Below are positions 1-7,257 of a DNA stretch of 16,738 nt, in pieces. The notes under the pieces were generated by a model. It saw only the letters and a program-made list of their open reading frames with translations. It was not told the DNA's origin and did no database searches. How positions within the stretch are numbered: position 1 is the first letter of the stretch; every line of letters begins with the position of its first letter. The DNA comes from CAZKXU01 sp964556665 (lineage in GTDB: Bacteria > Bdellovibrionota_C > UBA2361 > CAZKXU01): the NCBI GenBank assembly GCA_964556665.1, contig CAZKXU010000078.1, positions 1 through 16,738 of the forward strand, given 5' to 3'. The translations under genes and the position numbers were made by a program.

Positions 1-75
1 CTCCTTCCGAGGCGTGCCAATCTGGGGCAACGCTGCGCGCTATACGTGAAAAAAACTTATTTGGCGAAGCACTAG
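1..75 (+). CDS. C-terminal fragment of an unidentified protein (5' end outside window)
   Basis: Frame 1 is open from the first base to TAG at 73-75, giving 24 residues that end GQRCALYVKKTYLAKH. The family is not recognisable from so short a tail. The frame is supported because the opposite edge of the window (16688-16738, - strand) ends in a related peptide, GQRCDARREKTYLEEH, followed by the same stop codon. The gene converges on msrB with only 14 bases between the two stop codons. The tail is basic and probably helical; a sigma-factor-like or other DNA-binding tail is possible, but that is a guess. Confidence 0.5.
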   Translation, partial: LLPRRANLGQRCALYVKKTYLAKH

Positions 76-89
76 CATCGTAGCAGAAT

Positions 90-686
90 CTATTTAAGGG
101 ATGAAGCCTTTTCACTAAAGAACTTCCTATATTCCCCGTACCCTTCCTTCTCAAGATCCTCAAGCGGGACAAACCTCAAACTCGCAGAATTAATACAGTA
201 GCGCTGTCCTCCAGGCCCAGGACCATCATCAAAAACATGCCCAAGGTGTGAGTCAGCTGTTTTTGAACGCACCTCTGTACGAATCATTCCATGAGTGGCG
301 TCGGTCTTATTGACTACTGCTTCACTCTTAAGCGGCTTAGTAAAACTTGGCCAGCCGGTGCCTGAATCAAATTTATCTTTTGAACTAAAAAGCGGCTCTC
401 CAGATATAATATCGACATAGAGCCCCTCTTTCTTATTATTCCAATATGCGTTAGCAAACGGCCTCTCTGTCCCGTTCTGGCGGGTCACGGCATACTGCTC
501 TGGCGTTAGAAGTTTTTTAAGCTCATCGTCATTGGTCGGCAATGAGCAGATCTCGCCGCTTGGTGCTGCCTGTGCGGAATTTGATCTCTTATCCATATTG
601 TTCCTGCATGAATGTTGTGAGGGGGATTCCTCAGCTAAAAGAATGGGAGCCCAAAATAAAATAATAAGTATCAAAAAAGTCTTCAT
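90..686 (-). CDS. msrB: Exported peptide-methionine (R)-S-oxide reductase MsrB
   Basis: MsrB reduces the R epimer of methionine sulfoxide in proteins. The 198-residue product begins with a signal peptide (about residues 1-18, cut near LLA/EE), so it should act in the periplasm. The SelR domain covers roughly 53-185: SGEPLFSSKDKFDSGTGWPSF at about 95-115, the HLGHVF block at 147-152, and the catalytic cysteine C164 in RYCINSASLRF. The four zinc cysteines of the E. coli enzyme are absent, as in the MsrB domain of Neisseria PilB. The resolving cysteine of PilB-type enzymes, in SGCGWPSF, is Thr110 here; C27 or C47 in the N-terminal extension might replace it. The ATG at 686 starts directly on the signal peptide. 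A TATAAT box lies at 705-710 (- strand), but no clear Shine-Dalgarno sequence is seen. The gene is divergent from the DTW-domain gene. Confidence 0.95.
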   Translation of the reverse strand: MKTFLILIILFWAPILLAEESPSQHSCRNNMDKRSNSAQAAPSGEICSLPTNDDELKKLLTPEQYAVTRQNGTERPFANAYWNNKKEGLYVDIISGEPLFSSKDKFDSGTGWPSFTKPLKSEAVVNKTDATHGMIRTEVRSKTADSHLGHVFDDGPGPGGQRYCINSASLRFVPLEDLEKEGYGEYRKFFSEKASSLK

Positions 687-801
687 AGGATAAAATTAAC
701 ATTTATTATATTTTTTCACAAAACACATAGATGGCATAGGATTAGCGCTCTCAGTGACTATCCCCTATCAAATATACATAATCCCGTATATCCTACCTGC
801 C

Positions 802-1440
802 ATGTCAGCGCGCGGCACTCCTGTTCATTTAGTAACCTCCGGCAGACCAACCTGCTATCACTGCTTTCGGCCAAGCTCACACTGTGTTTGTAGTTTTTTT
901 ACAAGATTCTCAGCGCACTGCGATATAGTGATCCTGCAGCACCCGCATGAATGGAAAAAATATTATTCAACTGCAAAACTGGTGGCTCTTGCAGTCTCTA
1001 ATGTTACGATACTTAGAGGTATTGAGTTTAATCCTTTGCTACTGGAAGAGAAACTAAATCGGCCGAATACTTACCTGCTTTTTCCCGGTCCGCATACAAA
1101 GGACTGCGAGGAGGTACAGCTTGATAGCCAAAGCACAGTAGTAGTAATTGATGGCACATGGGATGAAGCCGGCAAGATAGTGCATAGAAACCCTGCACTA
1201 CAGAAGCTCCCTACCCTCTCGTTTAAGAAGCCCCTTGTGTCAAATTATAAGATCAGGAAGCAGCCAAAAGAGAGCTACCTCAGCACAATTGAATCTATAG
1301 CGCATCTTCTTAAACTAAACGCTCTGGCTTTTGGTTTAAATAACAAAACTACTGAGTACGACTCACTCTTTACAGGGTTTAATAGAATGGTAGATCAGCA
1401 GCTCTCATATTTTCCAAGGAATAGGTTAGTTTTAGATTGA
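802..1440 (+). CDS. DTW-domain tRNA-uridine aminocarboxypropyltransferase (TapT-like)
   Basis: DTW-domain enzymes such as E. coli TapT transfer the 3-amino-3-carboxypropyl group of S-adenosylmethionine to uridine 47 of tRNA, forming acp3U. Family marks, numbered from the ATG at 802, are the N-terminal cysteine cluster CYHCFRPSSHCVC (about 18-30), ILQHPHEWKK, LLFPGP, the signature VVVIDGTWDEAGKI at about residue 115, and a KKP..SNYKIRKQP segment. At about 212 residues the length is normal. An in-frame GTG at 754 would add 16 hydrophobic residues (TIPYQIYIIPYILPA) that the family does not need. Neither start has a good Shine-Dalgarno, so the start is uncertain. The gene stands alone, divergent from msrB, with a repeat array starting 8 bases after its stop. 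Confidence 0.88.
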   Translation: MSARGTPVHLVTSGRPTCYHCFRPSSHCVCSFFTRFSAHCDIVILQHPHEWKKYYSTAKLVALAVSNVTILRGIEFNPLLLEEKLNRPNTYLLFPGPHTKDCEEVQLDSQSTVVVIDGTWDEAGKIVHRNPALQKLPTLSFKKPLVSNYKIRKQPKESYLSTIESIAHLLKLNALAFGLNNKTTEYDSLFTGFNRMVDQQLSYFPRNRLVLD

Positions 1441-1447
1441 AGTAACA

Positions 1448-1566
1448 CCAATTATTTTCTCACTGACCCCAATTATTTTCCCAATTATTTTCACCCAATT
1501 ATTTTCACCCAATTATTTTCCCAATTATTTTCCCCAATTATTTTCCCCAATTATTTTCTCACTGAC
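1448..1566. repeat. Eight-copy tandem array of a 12-bp unit
   Basis: The unit CCAATTATTTTC starts at 1448, 1469, 1481, 1495, 1509, 1521, 1534 and 1547, with all eight copies identical. The spacing is 12-14 bases except for a first gap of 21. The octamer TCACTGAC follows the first unit (1460-1467) and the last unit (1559-1566) only, so the array is bracketed by a composite 20-mer. Read on the other strand the composite is GTCAGTGAGAAAATAATTGG. A diverged inverted copy lies at 2919-2938, across the transposase gene. The spacers are 0-2 bases plus the one octamer, so this is not a CRISPR array. Confidence 0.95.
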
Positions 1567-1812
1567 GTCGATAACTGCGATAGTATGAGGAGCATTGAGG
1601 AAACGTTTGACGACATACTAGGTGTCGTGAATGATTAATTAGGATTAATTAGTCAGTTTTTTGTATAATTCGTGCCCTGCAAGAGGATAATTAAGGTATT
1701 AATTGAGATAATACCTGGAGTTTTCTGTTGAACAAAGACACCTCTAGTAGAGAGTCTAGAAAAAGACAAAATAGGCTTGTTAATTTAAGAGCAGGGAATA
1801 CTACATTCCTAA
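1567..1812. other. Intergenic stretch between repeat array and transposase gene
   Basis: No convincing gene is seen. The stretch holds a perfect tandem 10-mer GATTAATTAG (1633-1642 and 1643-1652), a TATAAT-containing AT-rich segment shortly after it, and a small inverted repeat GGTATT/AATACC (1695-1700 and 1710-1715, 9-base loop). The only reading frame is an 18-codon ORF at 1585-1638, which I do not support. Confidence 0.5.
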
Positions 1813-2769
1813 TTAGGTCTGCGGCGGCGCCCCTTCACTCCAATATGGATTGAGAGAGCGAGGCGGTTTATATGTGCCATCAGGAAAGATCACCTCATCC
1901 TCACCATTTCGATAACGCTTGGAGGCCTCTCTATAGTCAAAATAGATCTTAAAGTACCAAAGCTTGCATGCCTGTAAGCGTTCCGGGCATATAGAAAGAA
2001 CCCGTGGACGATGACTAGTAATAGAGGAAGTTTTAGTACTCTTAGGCTTAGCACCACGTGCTGTCTTTAATAGATTCTCTTTCCCTGCAAACCCCTTACC
2101 TGCCTGATAACGTTCTGCAACAATCTTTACCCGACGCTCCTCTAACTTCTTTTGCATCAACTTGGCATATTCTTTTTGAGTCAGATCTTCGTACCCGGGG
2201 AGCCTTGCATATTCCAACGTTACTGTATCGAAATAGTCTTGAATCGCAACCTTTGGATTAAACCGCTTAGCGTCATTATATGCACCAATTCTTAGTACCT
2301 TAAACTTTCTCTTAATCCCATGAATCGCATCATGAAAACAGTTATATCCCGGGTAGTCGGATATCTTCTCCACTAGACCATCCTGTACAGGCTGCAATAC
2401 CGTGTAGAAGAATCGATCTTCAATATCTGCATCTCCAGGCATAAATTCGGCAGAGTATCTTCGCCCCCACAATCTACCTCCCGGGTACTCCGGCGTAAGG
2501 CGCTTCACCGCACGTGCTATCGATGAATTTAGGTCCCTCATAAAGTGTGCCCGATTGCACTTTGGAAAATGAGCCGGGCCCTGGGTATGATTTCCTTCTA
2601 TCGCCAAGGCGTACAGTTTTACCTCGTACCGCTCGGCATACTTAGCTGCATACCCTAATACAGCATCCTCTAACGGCTTGTTGTTCACAAACCAAAGCTC
2701 TGAGTTCCTCGTCCTGGTAGTCAAAAATGATGCTAATCTCTTGCTTTCTATTCTTGGGTGATAGCCCAT
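1813..2769 (-). CDS. REP-associated tyrosine transposase / IS200-like Y1 transposase
   Basis: The 318-residue protein has the layout of Y1_Tnp (HUH superfamily) single-strand transposases: a betastrand-rich start (LASFLTTRTRNSELWF), the metal-site block YALAIEGNHTQGPAHF at about 53-68, the helix FMRDLNSSIARAVKRL, and the catalytic-tyrosine block FFYTVLQPVQDGLVEKISDYP at about 120-140, matching the family pattern YYIHLNPVRAGLV..PEDYPWSSY. The second histidine of the usual NHxH motif is Gln (N-H-T-Q). A basic C-terminal extension of about 150 residues goes beyond the catalytic core. The ATG at 2769 is well supported by AAGGAGGG 9 bases upstream (2779-2786). The gene lies between inverted repeats that are probably its substrate. 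The product may be an active RAYT or a domesticated copy; the family call is firm, the activity is not. Confidence 0.82.
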   Translation of the reverse strand: MGYHPRIESKRLASFLTTRTRNSELWFVNNKPLEDAVLGYAAKYAERYEVKLYALAIEGNHTQGPAHFPKCNRAHFMRDLNSSIARAVKRLTPEYPGGRLWGRRYSAEFMPGDADIEDRFFYTVLQPVQDGLVEKISDYPGYNCFHDAIHGIKRKFKVLRIGAYNDAKRFNPKVAIQDYFDTVTLEYARLPGYEDLTQKEYAKLMQKKLEERRVKIVAERYQAGKGFAGKENLLKTARGAKPKSTKTSSITSHRPRVLSICPERLQACKLWYFKIYFDYREASKRYRNGEDEVIFPDGTYKPPRSLNPYWSEGAPPQT

Positions 2770-3157
2770 GGTTCTACTCCCTCCTTATAACTAAGTATTC
2801 GGAGATTCTGTCCATTTGTTGCCTCACTCTCTCCTGTCATGAGCTTCACCACATCACTATATTCCAACTATCTCAGCCCCTTACACTATATCACTTCAAT
2901 TCACTTAAATTTATCGTCGTCGCTGAGAAAATCATTTGAGTGGTTCTTGTGAAAATCATTTGTGGTTACGAATTCGATACAATTCTTCACACGAATATTT
3001 TTCTATGCGCACCTTCTTGTCCTCTGAGAGCTACTTAATTGAGTTGTAGGTGCAAACTTTTTAACAAAAAAACTACGCGGGGTAGGCTGGGTCACGACCT
3101 TATACCTTTCTTTCATAACTACGTTTTCAGGCGTTGCGATTCATTATTGAAGAGGCT
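2770..3157. other. Gene-free stretch upstream of the transposase, with right-flank repeats
   Basis: This AT-rich stretch is read as the leader of the transposase gene plus the right end of the RAYT unit. It contains the two inverted-orientation repeat copies at 2919-2938 and 2951-2962. The ORFs here (for example 2727-2939 and 3039-3293 on +) have no ribosome site and no recognisable protein. Nothing else is seen. Confidence 0.5.
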
Positions 3158-3205
3158 AAAAAAAAGAGGGGCTGCGCCTTTTGAACCTTATTTTGCCCCT
3201 CTTTT
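3158..3205 (-). terminator. Rho-independent terminator overlapping the stop codon of the small gene
   Basis: The 11-bp inverted repeat AAAAGAGGGGC (3162-3172 against 3195-3205) is followed, in the - strand direction, by eight T (3158-3165). One arm is made from the last codons of the gene (K-R-G-A), so the stop codon TAA lies in the 22-base loop. Confidence 0.8.
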
Positions 3206-3481
3206 CTTCTTGGCCGGACGGGGATCGGTGTCATCCTCGGCCACCTTGGGCGTCCCGGGTTGTCTGCCCAGAAAAGCCTTGGTGACCTTGTAGACGCCAC
3301 CGTGCGGCCTAGTCGACCGGACCTCGAATGTCACCCGATTTCCAACCTTGATTCTGCACGATGAGTGGTCGGTGGGCACATCGAACTTTTTTCCCTCACC
3401 GATGACCCGGAGAGTGCTGCTGCCCCGCCTCTCAACTTGAACGACCAGAATCCTGATCTTCTTACCCTGGATGGTTGACAT
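3188..3481 (-). CDS. Small conserved-looking protein of unknown function, G+C-rich
   Basis: The 97-residue product is not recognised. Its start is very well supported: AAAGGAGG stands 4 bases before the ATG at 3481. It also has its own candidate promoter (3557-3585) and a terminator. The body (KIRILVVQVERRG, GEGKKFDVP, CRIKVGNRVTFEV, GGVYKVTKAF) alternates short hydrophobic strands with turns, suggesting a small beta barrel such as an OB-like fold. The tail from about residue 75 is charged and disordered, ending PRPAKKKRGAK. Basic tails of this kind often bind nucleic acid; that role is inferred. The G+C content is clearly higher than in every neighbour, a sign of a separate origin or of strong codon selection. 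Divergent from the large gene at 3650. Confidence 0.72.
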   Translation of the reverse strand: MSTIQGKKIRILVVQVERRGSSTLRVIGEGKKFDVPTDHSSCRIKVGNRVTFEVRSTRPHGGVYKVTKAFLGRQPGTPKVAEDDTDPRPAKKKRGAK

Positions 3482-3556
3482 GCAACCTCCTTTCTCGTCT
3501 TCTCGGACCCTCTGAACCTACCATAACTCTTAGGCGCAGCCCTTCTTTCGGTCTTA

Positions 3557-3585
3557 ACTATAACAGGGCCGATATTGCTAATCAA
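3557..3585 (-). promoter_or_regulatory. Candidate sigma-70 promoter for the small G+C-rich gene
   Basis: On the - strand TTGATT (3580-3585) and TATAGT (3557-3562) are separated by 17 bases, placing transcription start near 3550 and giving a leader of about 70 bases before the ATG at 3481. It overlaps the upstream ATG (3575) of the large + strand frame, which argues against that ATG being used. Confidence 0.5.
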
Positions 3586-3615
3586 ATTGAAGATAAATTT
3601 TAAAAACCACCAAAA

Positions 3616-3643
3616 TTGCTTAAGTAATCGGGACTGTTATAAT
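3616..3643 (+). promoter_or_regulatory. Candidate sigma-70 promoter for the large unknown gene
   Basis: TTGCTT (3616-3621) and a consensus TATAAT (3638-3643) are separated by 16 bases. Transcription should begin at about 3649-3651, which is on the in-frame ATG at 3650, so the message may be leaderless. Confidence 0.5.
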
Positions 3644-3649
3644 TTCGTG

Positions 3650-6400
3650 ATGACTTTAGAGCCTACAACAACCAGAAAAAAAAGAGAGGGAAATCCAGAT
3701 AAAGGACTGGGAGATTTGCATCTCTCTAAAACTGCACTAGCAAATATTCACCGTGCTGGGGTTGTAGAGGCAGCTAGACGTAGCTTTCCAGGAATGAAAG
3801 CCGCCAAGTATTCTGACTCAACTTGGGAATTTCATGCAGACTATGCTCCAGTTTTTTCATGTCTCGGGGTGCCAGAAAATTACGTTCCTTATTTGGTAAA
3901 ATGTGCACAGATTTTTCGAACTAAGTTTAGAACGGCAATGGCTATTGCAACAGCACGGATTTGTGGAATCCCTTGGTGTGACATGCGAAGTTATATTGGC
4001 AGTACAACTTATAATTCTTTAGACCCGTTTGACCTTAAACAGATATTTGATAAAAGAGAAATGAATTTTGTTGCAAGAGTCGAAACTGGTGACAAAAAGA
4101 CAACAATCCCTTGTGGTCGAAGTAAAGTCAGTCTCTTTGATTGTACAATAATGCCTATCCCTCAAGGTTTTTTTAATACGCCCGTCAAATTCAATGATCC
4201 AACAAAAGTAGGTTGCTTTGCACTTTTTCTTCCTGATGAGGTCATGGAGAGAAAACGACTTTATCAACTAGAGTGGAGTCCTGAAAATGTACCTGGAGCC
4301 TCTGCTTATGTATTTTACGAAAAAGATGGTAATGAATTTCGCGTTATGCATTTTTTTGATCAGCTTCATTCTTATAGTGATGAGCCATCAGGTACATATT
4401 TTAAAGAAAGCGTTTTAACAGTTTTACTTTCTGGTTTCGAGGCGTATGCAAGATATTTAGACCCGAAGGCAACTGTGTCGGTTGTAGGAGGAGAGTATGT
4501 TGCATTGAGAGATTTGTGTGGTATCGCCAAAAAAAGTGGAGAAGTCCCTGGGCATGAACAGATTATGCCTAAACTATTCGCATATAAATTAGTTCCACTA
4601 AGACTTGGATACAAAGAAGTGTCATTAAGTAAACCAGTCTGTGTACAGAGGGATAGAACAGGGCAATTTATTTCTTTTGATACTGTTCAATCTAAGTCTC
4701 TCTCGGGCTCAGAAGCGGATGATAGGGGTCAAGCTTCTCAAGCAATTCAAAGTTACATGAAAATAGACCGTGGCAGTCGATTTAGAATCTGGGGTGGAAG
4801 AATTGCCGAGATTTTAAGGCGTTCTAAGGATCAAAAGACTGATACTGTAAGGGACGGACCTACTGAAGCAACACCTGGATCATCAAACCCTTTTGTTTTA
4901 GAGGAAAAATCTTTTGAACCACAATTGGGAAAACTCTTTGAAATGGCTCCATACAGACGCTCTGATTGTAACCAATTGGGTTTATCCGAAGAACAACATG
5001 CATGTTTATTAGACCTGTTAGAATTAGAAGATGCAGAAGTTGCGCACGAATTTATGCCGGCTGATCGCATGCCAATTAGCCGTGGAAAATCAGGAGGTGT
5101 TTCATCCGATCCTTTAGGAGAGGCTTATCTTCATGGAAATCCAGGATGGGATGTTAATGCAGTGCATGCAGAGGCAAGAGAAAGACATCCTTCTATACGA
5201 CTTACATTGAGAGATGAAAGTGGTGCTCCGACTCGGGTGGTTTGTATAGGCGTGAAAGGCGGAGGCATGCGGGATTATTTTGGCCCAAGAATCGTCAAGG
5301 CTCCCGGGCTTATTCTTCCATTTTCAATTAATAGAGACGATAAAGAAAGAAGTTGGGGTGCCGCGTGTGTAGGAGGTGCAAATTTAGAATTTTTAAACAC
5401 ATTGCTACTTCATATGTATTCACATGAGATAACAGGACAATTTGCTTCATGCCCAATTCCTCTTGATTCAGGTGTTATTGAAAAAGTTCCAGTTTGGGGT
5501 GCTAACGGAAAGCTTAAGAAGTACTTGGGAGAACGTGAGTATAGAGAACTATATCTTCATGGAGAAGATAAAAGTCCGCTTGGAGCTTACCGTTCAATTG
5601 TCAAATCCGACATAAGAGTATCGCAATTAATTAGACTTTTATTTAATTCAAATCCTGAAGGCGAAGGCAAAAATGCAGAGGAGGCTTTGACAGCAAGAAT
5701 GCAGGAGGGATTACGTGTTTTATATTTTGTAAATGGCCATGGTATTAAATTCCCAGACTCTACAGTTCGCTCTTATCGTCCCGGCCTGATTTCTTGGAAA
5801 GAGAGGTGCAGATTTTTAAAAGAAGTTTATGAAAGTAACCGTGGAGCGGCCGACAAAATTCTTGAGAAAATCGAGCTGGATTCTCTAAGAACTATTGCTG
5901 TTCTTCATGGAGTAGGAGGTCATTTTGGGGGTGATGATGCCATTTCAACAGCGAGAGGTGTTGGCGCATCTAATGGAAATGGTCCTGCAATACGTAACAC
6001 AACAATATGCGGAGAACTAACTGACCATGAGAGTTCTTTTACTCCAGGCTTAGGTAAATTTGACTACAAAGTTTATTCAGAATTTCATGCATTGCGATGG
6101 GAGTTTTTAAGATCTGATCTAAGACATTGGGAAAGTACAATGTTTTGGTTAAGACTAATCTTACGAGGAAATCCACCCAGCGAAATAGTTCCTCCAAATG
6201 GATATCCGTTTGGAAAACCAGGAAATTTTAGTAAGACTATACATGGTTGTGCTCCGGACGGTTTTAGGCTTTTGGTTTCTAAGAATGATTTTGGCGATGA
6301 GCCCAGATTTAAAGCGGACAGTCATAATAGTTTGTATCATGAAGTTTATAGGAAGGCCCGCAGATACGGCATTGAACATTGTCTTACTCCAAAATATTAA
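3650..6400 (+). CDS. Large protein of unknown function with a possible SelO-like C-terminal domain
   Basis: The product has about 916 residues and no signal peptide or membrane segment, so it is cytosolic or a delivered effector. The start at 3650 is chosen because an upstream ATG at 3575 lies inside the opposing promoter and has no ribosome site, while a good promoter ends just before 3650. The N-terminal 450 residues are unrecognised. The C-terminal half has, in order, IGVKGGGMRDYFG (Lys at about 536), GGANLEFLNTLLLHMYSHEI (from 575), IRVSQLIRLLF (about 655), LHGVGGHFGG (His about 753) and RNTTICGELTDHESSF (Asp about 792). SelO/YdiU adenylyltransferases show the same order: KGAG, a GR..LR...SEAM..LGIPTTRAL helix, RVAPSF.RFG, HGVMNTDN and a metal Asp block. 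The match is my reading by eye, with key residues altered. It could equally be another kinase-like fold or something new. G+C is low compared with the small gene beside it. Confidence 0.75.
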   Translation: MTLEPTTTRKKREGNPDKGLGDLHLSKTALANIHRAGVVEAARRSFPGMKAAKYSDSTWEFHADYAPVFSCLGVPENYVPYLVKCAQIFRTKFRTAMAIATARICGIPWCDMRSYIGSTTYNSLDPFDLKQIFDKREMNFVARVETGDKKTTIPCGRSKVSLFDCTIMPIPQGFFNTPVKFNDPTKVGCFALFLPDEVMERKRLYQLEWSPENVPGASAYVFYEKDGNEFRVMHFFDQLHSYSDEPSGTYFKESVLTVLLSGFEAYARYLDPKATVSVVGGEYVALRDLCGIAKKSGEVPGHEQIMPKLFAYKLVPLRLGYKEVSLSKPVCVQRDRTGQFISFDTVQSKSLSGSEADDRGQASQAIQSYMKIDRGSRFRIWGGRIAEILRRSKDQKTDTVRDGPTEATPGSSNPFVLEEKSFEPQLGKLFEMAPYRRSDCNQLGLSEEQHACLLDLLELEDAEVAHEFMPADRMPISRGKSGGVSSDPLGEAYLHGNPGWDVNAVHAEARERHPSIRLTLRDESGAPTRVVCIGVKGGGMRDYFGPRIVKAPGLILPFSINRDDKERSWGAACVGGANLEFLNTLLLHMYSHEITGQFASCPIPLDSGVIEKVPVWGANGKLKKYLGEREYRELYLHGEDKSPLGAYRSIVKSDIRVSQLIRLLFNSNPEGEGKNAEEALTARMQEGLRVLYFVNGHGIKFPDSTVRSYRPGLISWKERCRFLKEVYESNRGAADKILEKIELDSLRTIAVLHGVGGHFGGDDAISTARGVGASNGNGPAIRNTTICGELTDHESSFTPGLGKFDYKVYSEFHALRWEFLRSDLRHWESTMFWLRLILRGNPPSEIVPPNGYPFGKPGNFSKTIHGCAPDGFRLLVSKNDFGDEPRFKADSHNSLYHEVYRKARRYGIEHCLTPKY

Positions 6401-6534
6401 TGGCTAGGGAAACGCATTCCCGTTCTGCCTATTAAAACACTTCAGATTATGGGAGGAGATGGGAAATGAGCGCGTAGTTAAATTTATAGCGGCTCCTTGA
6501 TACAGCCTTGACTGTCTCCTCGATAATCAGACAG

Positions 6535-7110
6535 TTATCTTAATGCGAATCTACTCTCTAATCCGTCCATCATATCACATGCCTGAGATGGATTAGAGTT
6601 CATCATGGTACCAATCTCAGTGGTTTGATCCGAGAACTGGCGTTGCTGCACCTGACTAAGTTGGCCAGATTCAAATTTCTTCTGAAATGCTTCTGTAATA
6701 TGTCCCATTCTTAGAGCCGCATCGGCTAGATCGCAGCGGCCATTACCCTTACTGCGGCCTCCATCTTTTTTCAGATCAGCAACGCTTAGAGTATTACCCT
6801 GGCCTAATTTAAAGCCGTAATCCTTCGATAGACTTGCATATAAATTACATGCTTCCGTGTATTTTTTGTCCGCCAAAAGCTGTCCACCGCTACCAAGACG
6901 CGTTGAGAATTCCTGAAACTTTTGAATCTTAGTGTTGGCTGCGGGATCTTGACTATTTAAAGCAGCTGTTATCTCCATCTGCATCTTATTTGAATGCTGC
7001 TGCATCTCCATCATTCGATTGAAGGCCTGCTCCTCACTGCATTCAGCTATGACCATAACCGGGAAAAGGATTAGTAAACTTATAATCATTACCAAATTTA
7101 TTTTTTTCAT
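6535..7110 (-). CDS. Exported four-cysteine helical protein of unknown function
   Basis: The 191-residue product starts MKKINLV with a classic signal peptide (about 1-22, cut near VIA/ECSEE), so it should be periplasmic or secreted. The lipobox is not met because Glu precedes the first cysteine. The mature part is rich in Gln, Met and Lys and predicted mostly helical. Four cysteines (in ECSEEQ, EACNLY, GRCDLAD and QACDMMD) could form two disulfides. No family is recognised. The frame extends to a TTG at 7122, but the ATG at 7110 begins directly on the lysine-rich signal start. There is no strong Shine-Dalgarno. A weak hairpin follows the stop codon (arms 6511-6517 and 6529-6535) without a T-run. 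Confidence 0.72.
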   Translation of the reverse strand: MKKINLVMIISLLILFPVMVIAECSEEQAFNRMMEMQQHSNKMQMEITAALNSQDPAANTKIQKFQEFSTRLGSGGQLLADKKYTEACNLYASLSKDYGFKLGQGNTLSVADLKKDGGRSKGNGRCDLADAALRMGHITEAFQKKFESGQLSQVQQRQFSDQTTEIGTMMNSNPSQACDMMDGLESRFALR

Positions 7111-7257
7111 AGGATTTCTCAAAACGATTCGACTATTAGTTCATTTATTAAGGACGACTAATACATTAGCGAGTTCTCGGCAATATTACCACTGATAAAA
7201 TCGACGCTAATCTTTATAGAATTTATCAAAAGATAAGATTAAATCAAAATTATGTAA

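Larger units (their letters stand above)
1448..2962. mobile_element. Putative RAYT / IS200-like unit with flanking inverted repeats
   Basis: A Y1-type transposase gene (1813-2769, - strand) is bracketed by related sequences in opposite orientation. On the left is the array ending in TCACTGAC. On the right are GTCGCTGAGAAAATCATTTG (2919-2938) and a second partial copy, GAAAATCATTTG (2951-2962). The arrangement of a single transposase gene with short flanking palindromic or inverted repeats matches the REP-associated tyrosine transposase (RAYT) pattern. The exact ends are inferred from the outermost repeats, and no target duplication was identified. Confidence 0.6.

Noticed and set aside
1448..1566. 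CRISPR-like array
   Set aside because: The repeat is only 12 bases, nearly contiguous, with no unique spacers and no cas genes.
1585..1638. Tiny ORF (MRSIEETFDDILGVVND) after the repeat array
   Set aside because: Only 17 residues and no ribosome site; it could be a gene-tail remnant, but there is nothing to support it.
3331..3585. 84-residue - strand frame overlapping the small G+C-rich gene
   Set aside because: It runs through the promoter and coding region of the better supported gene and has no ribosome site.
6511..6535. Hairpin ACTGTCT/AGACAGT after the four-cysteine gene as terminator
   Set aside because: 7-bp stem with no T-run on either strand; too weak to call.
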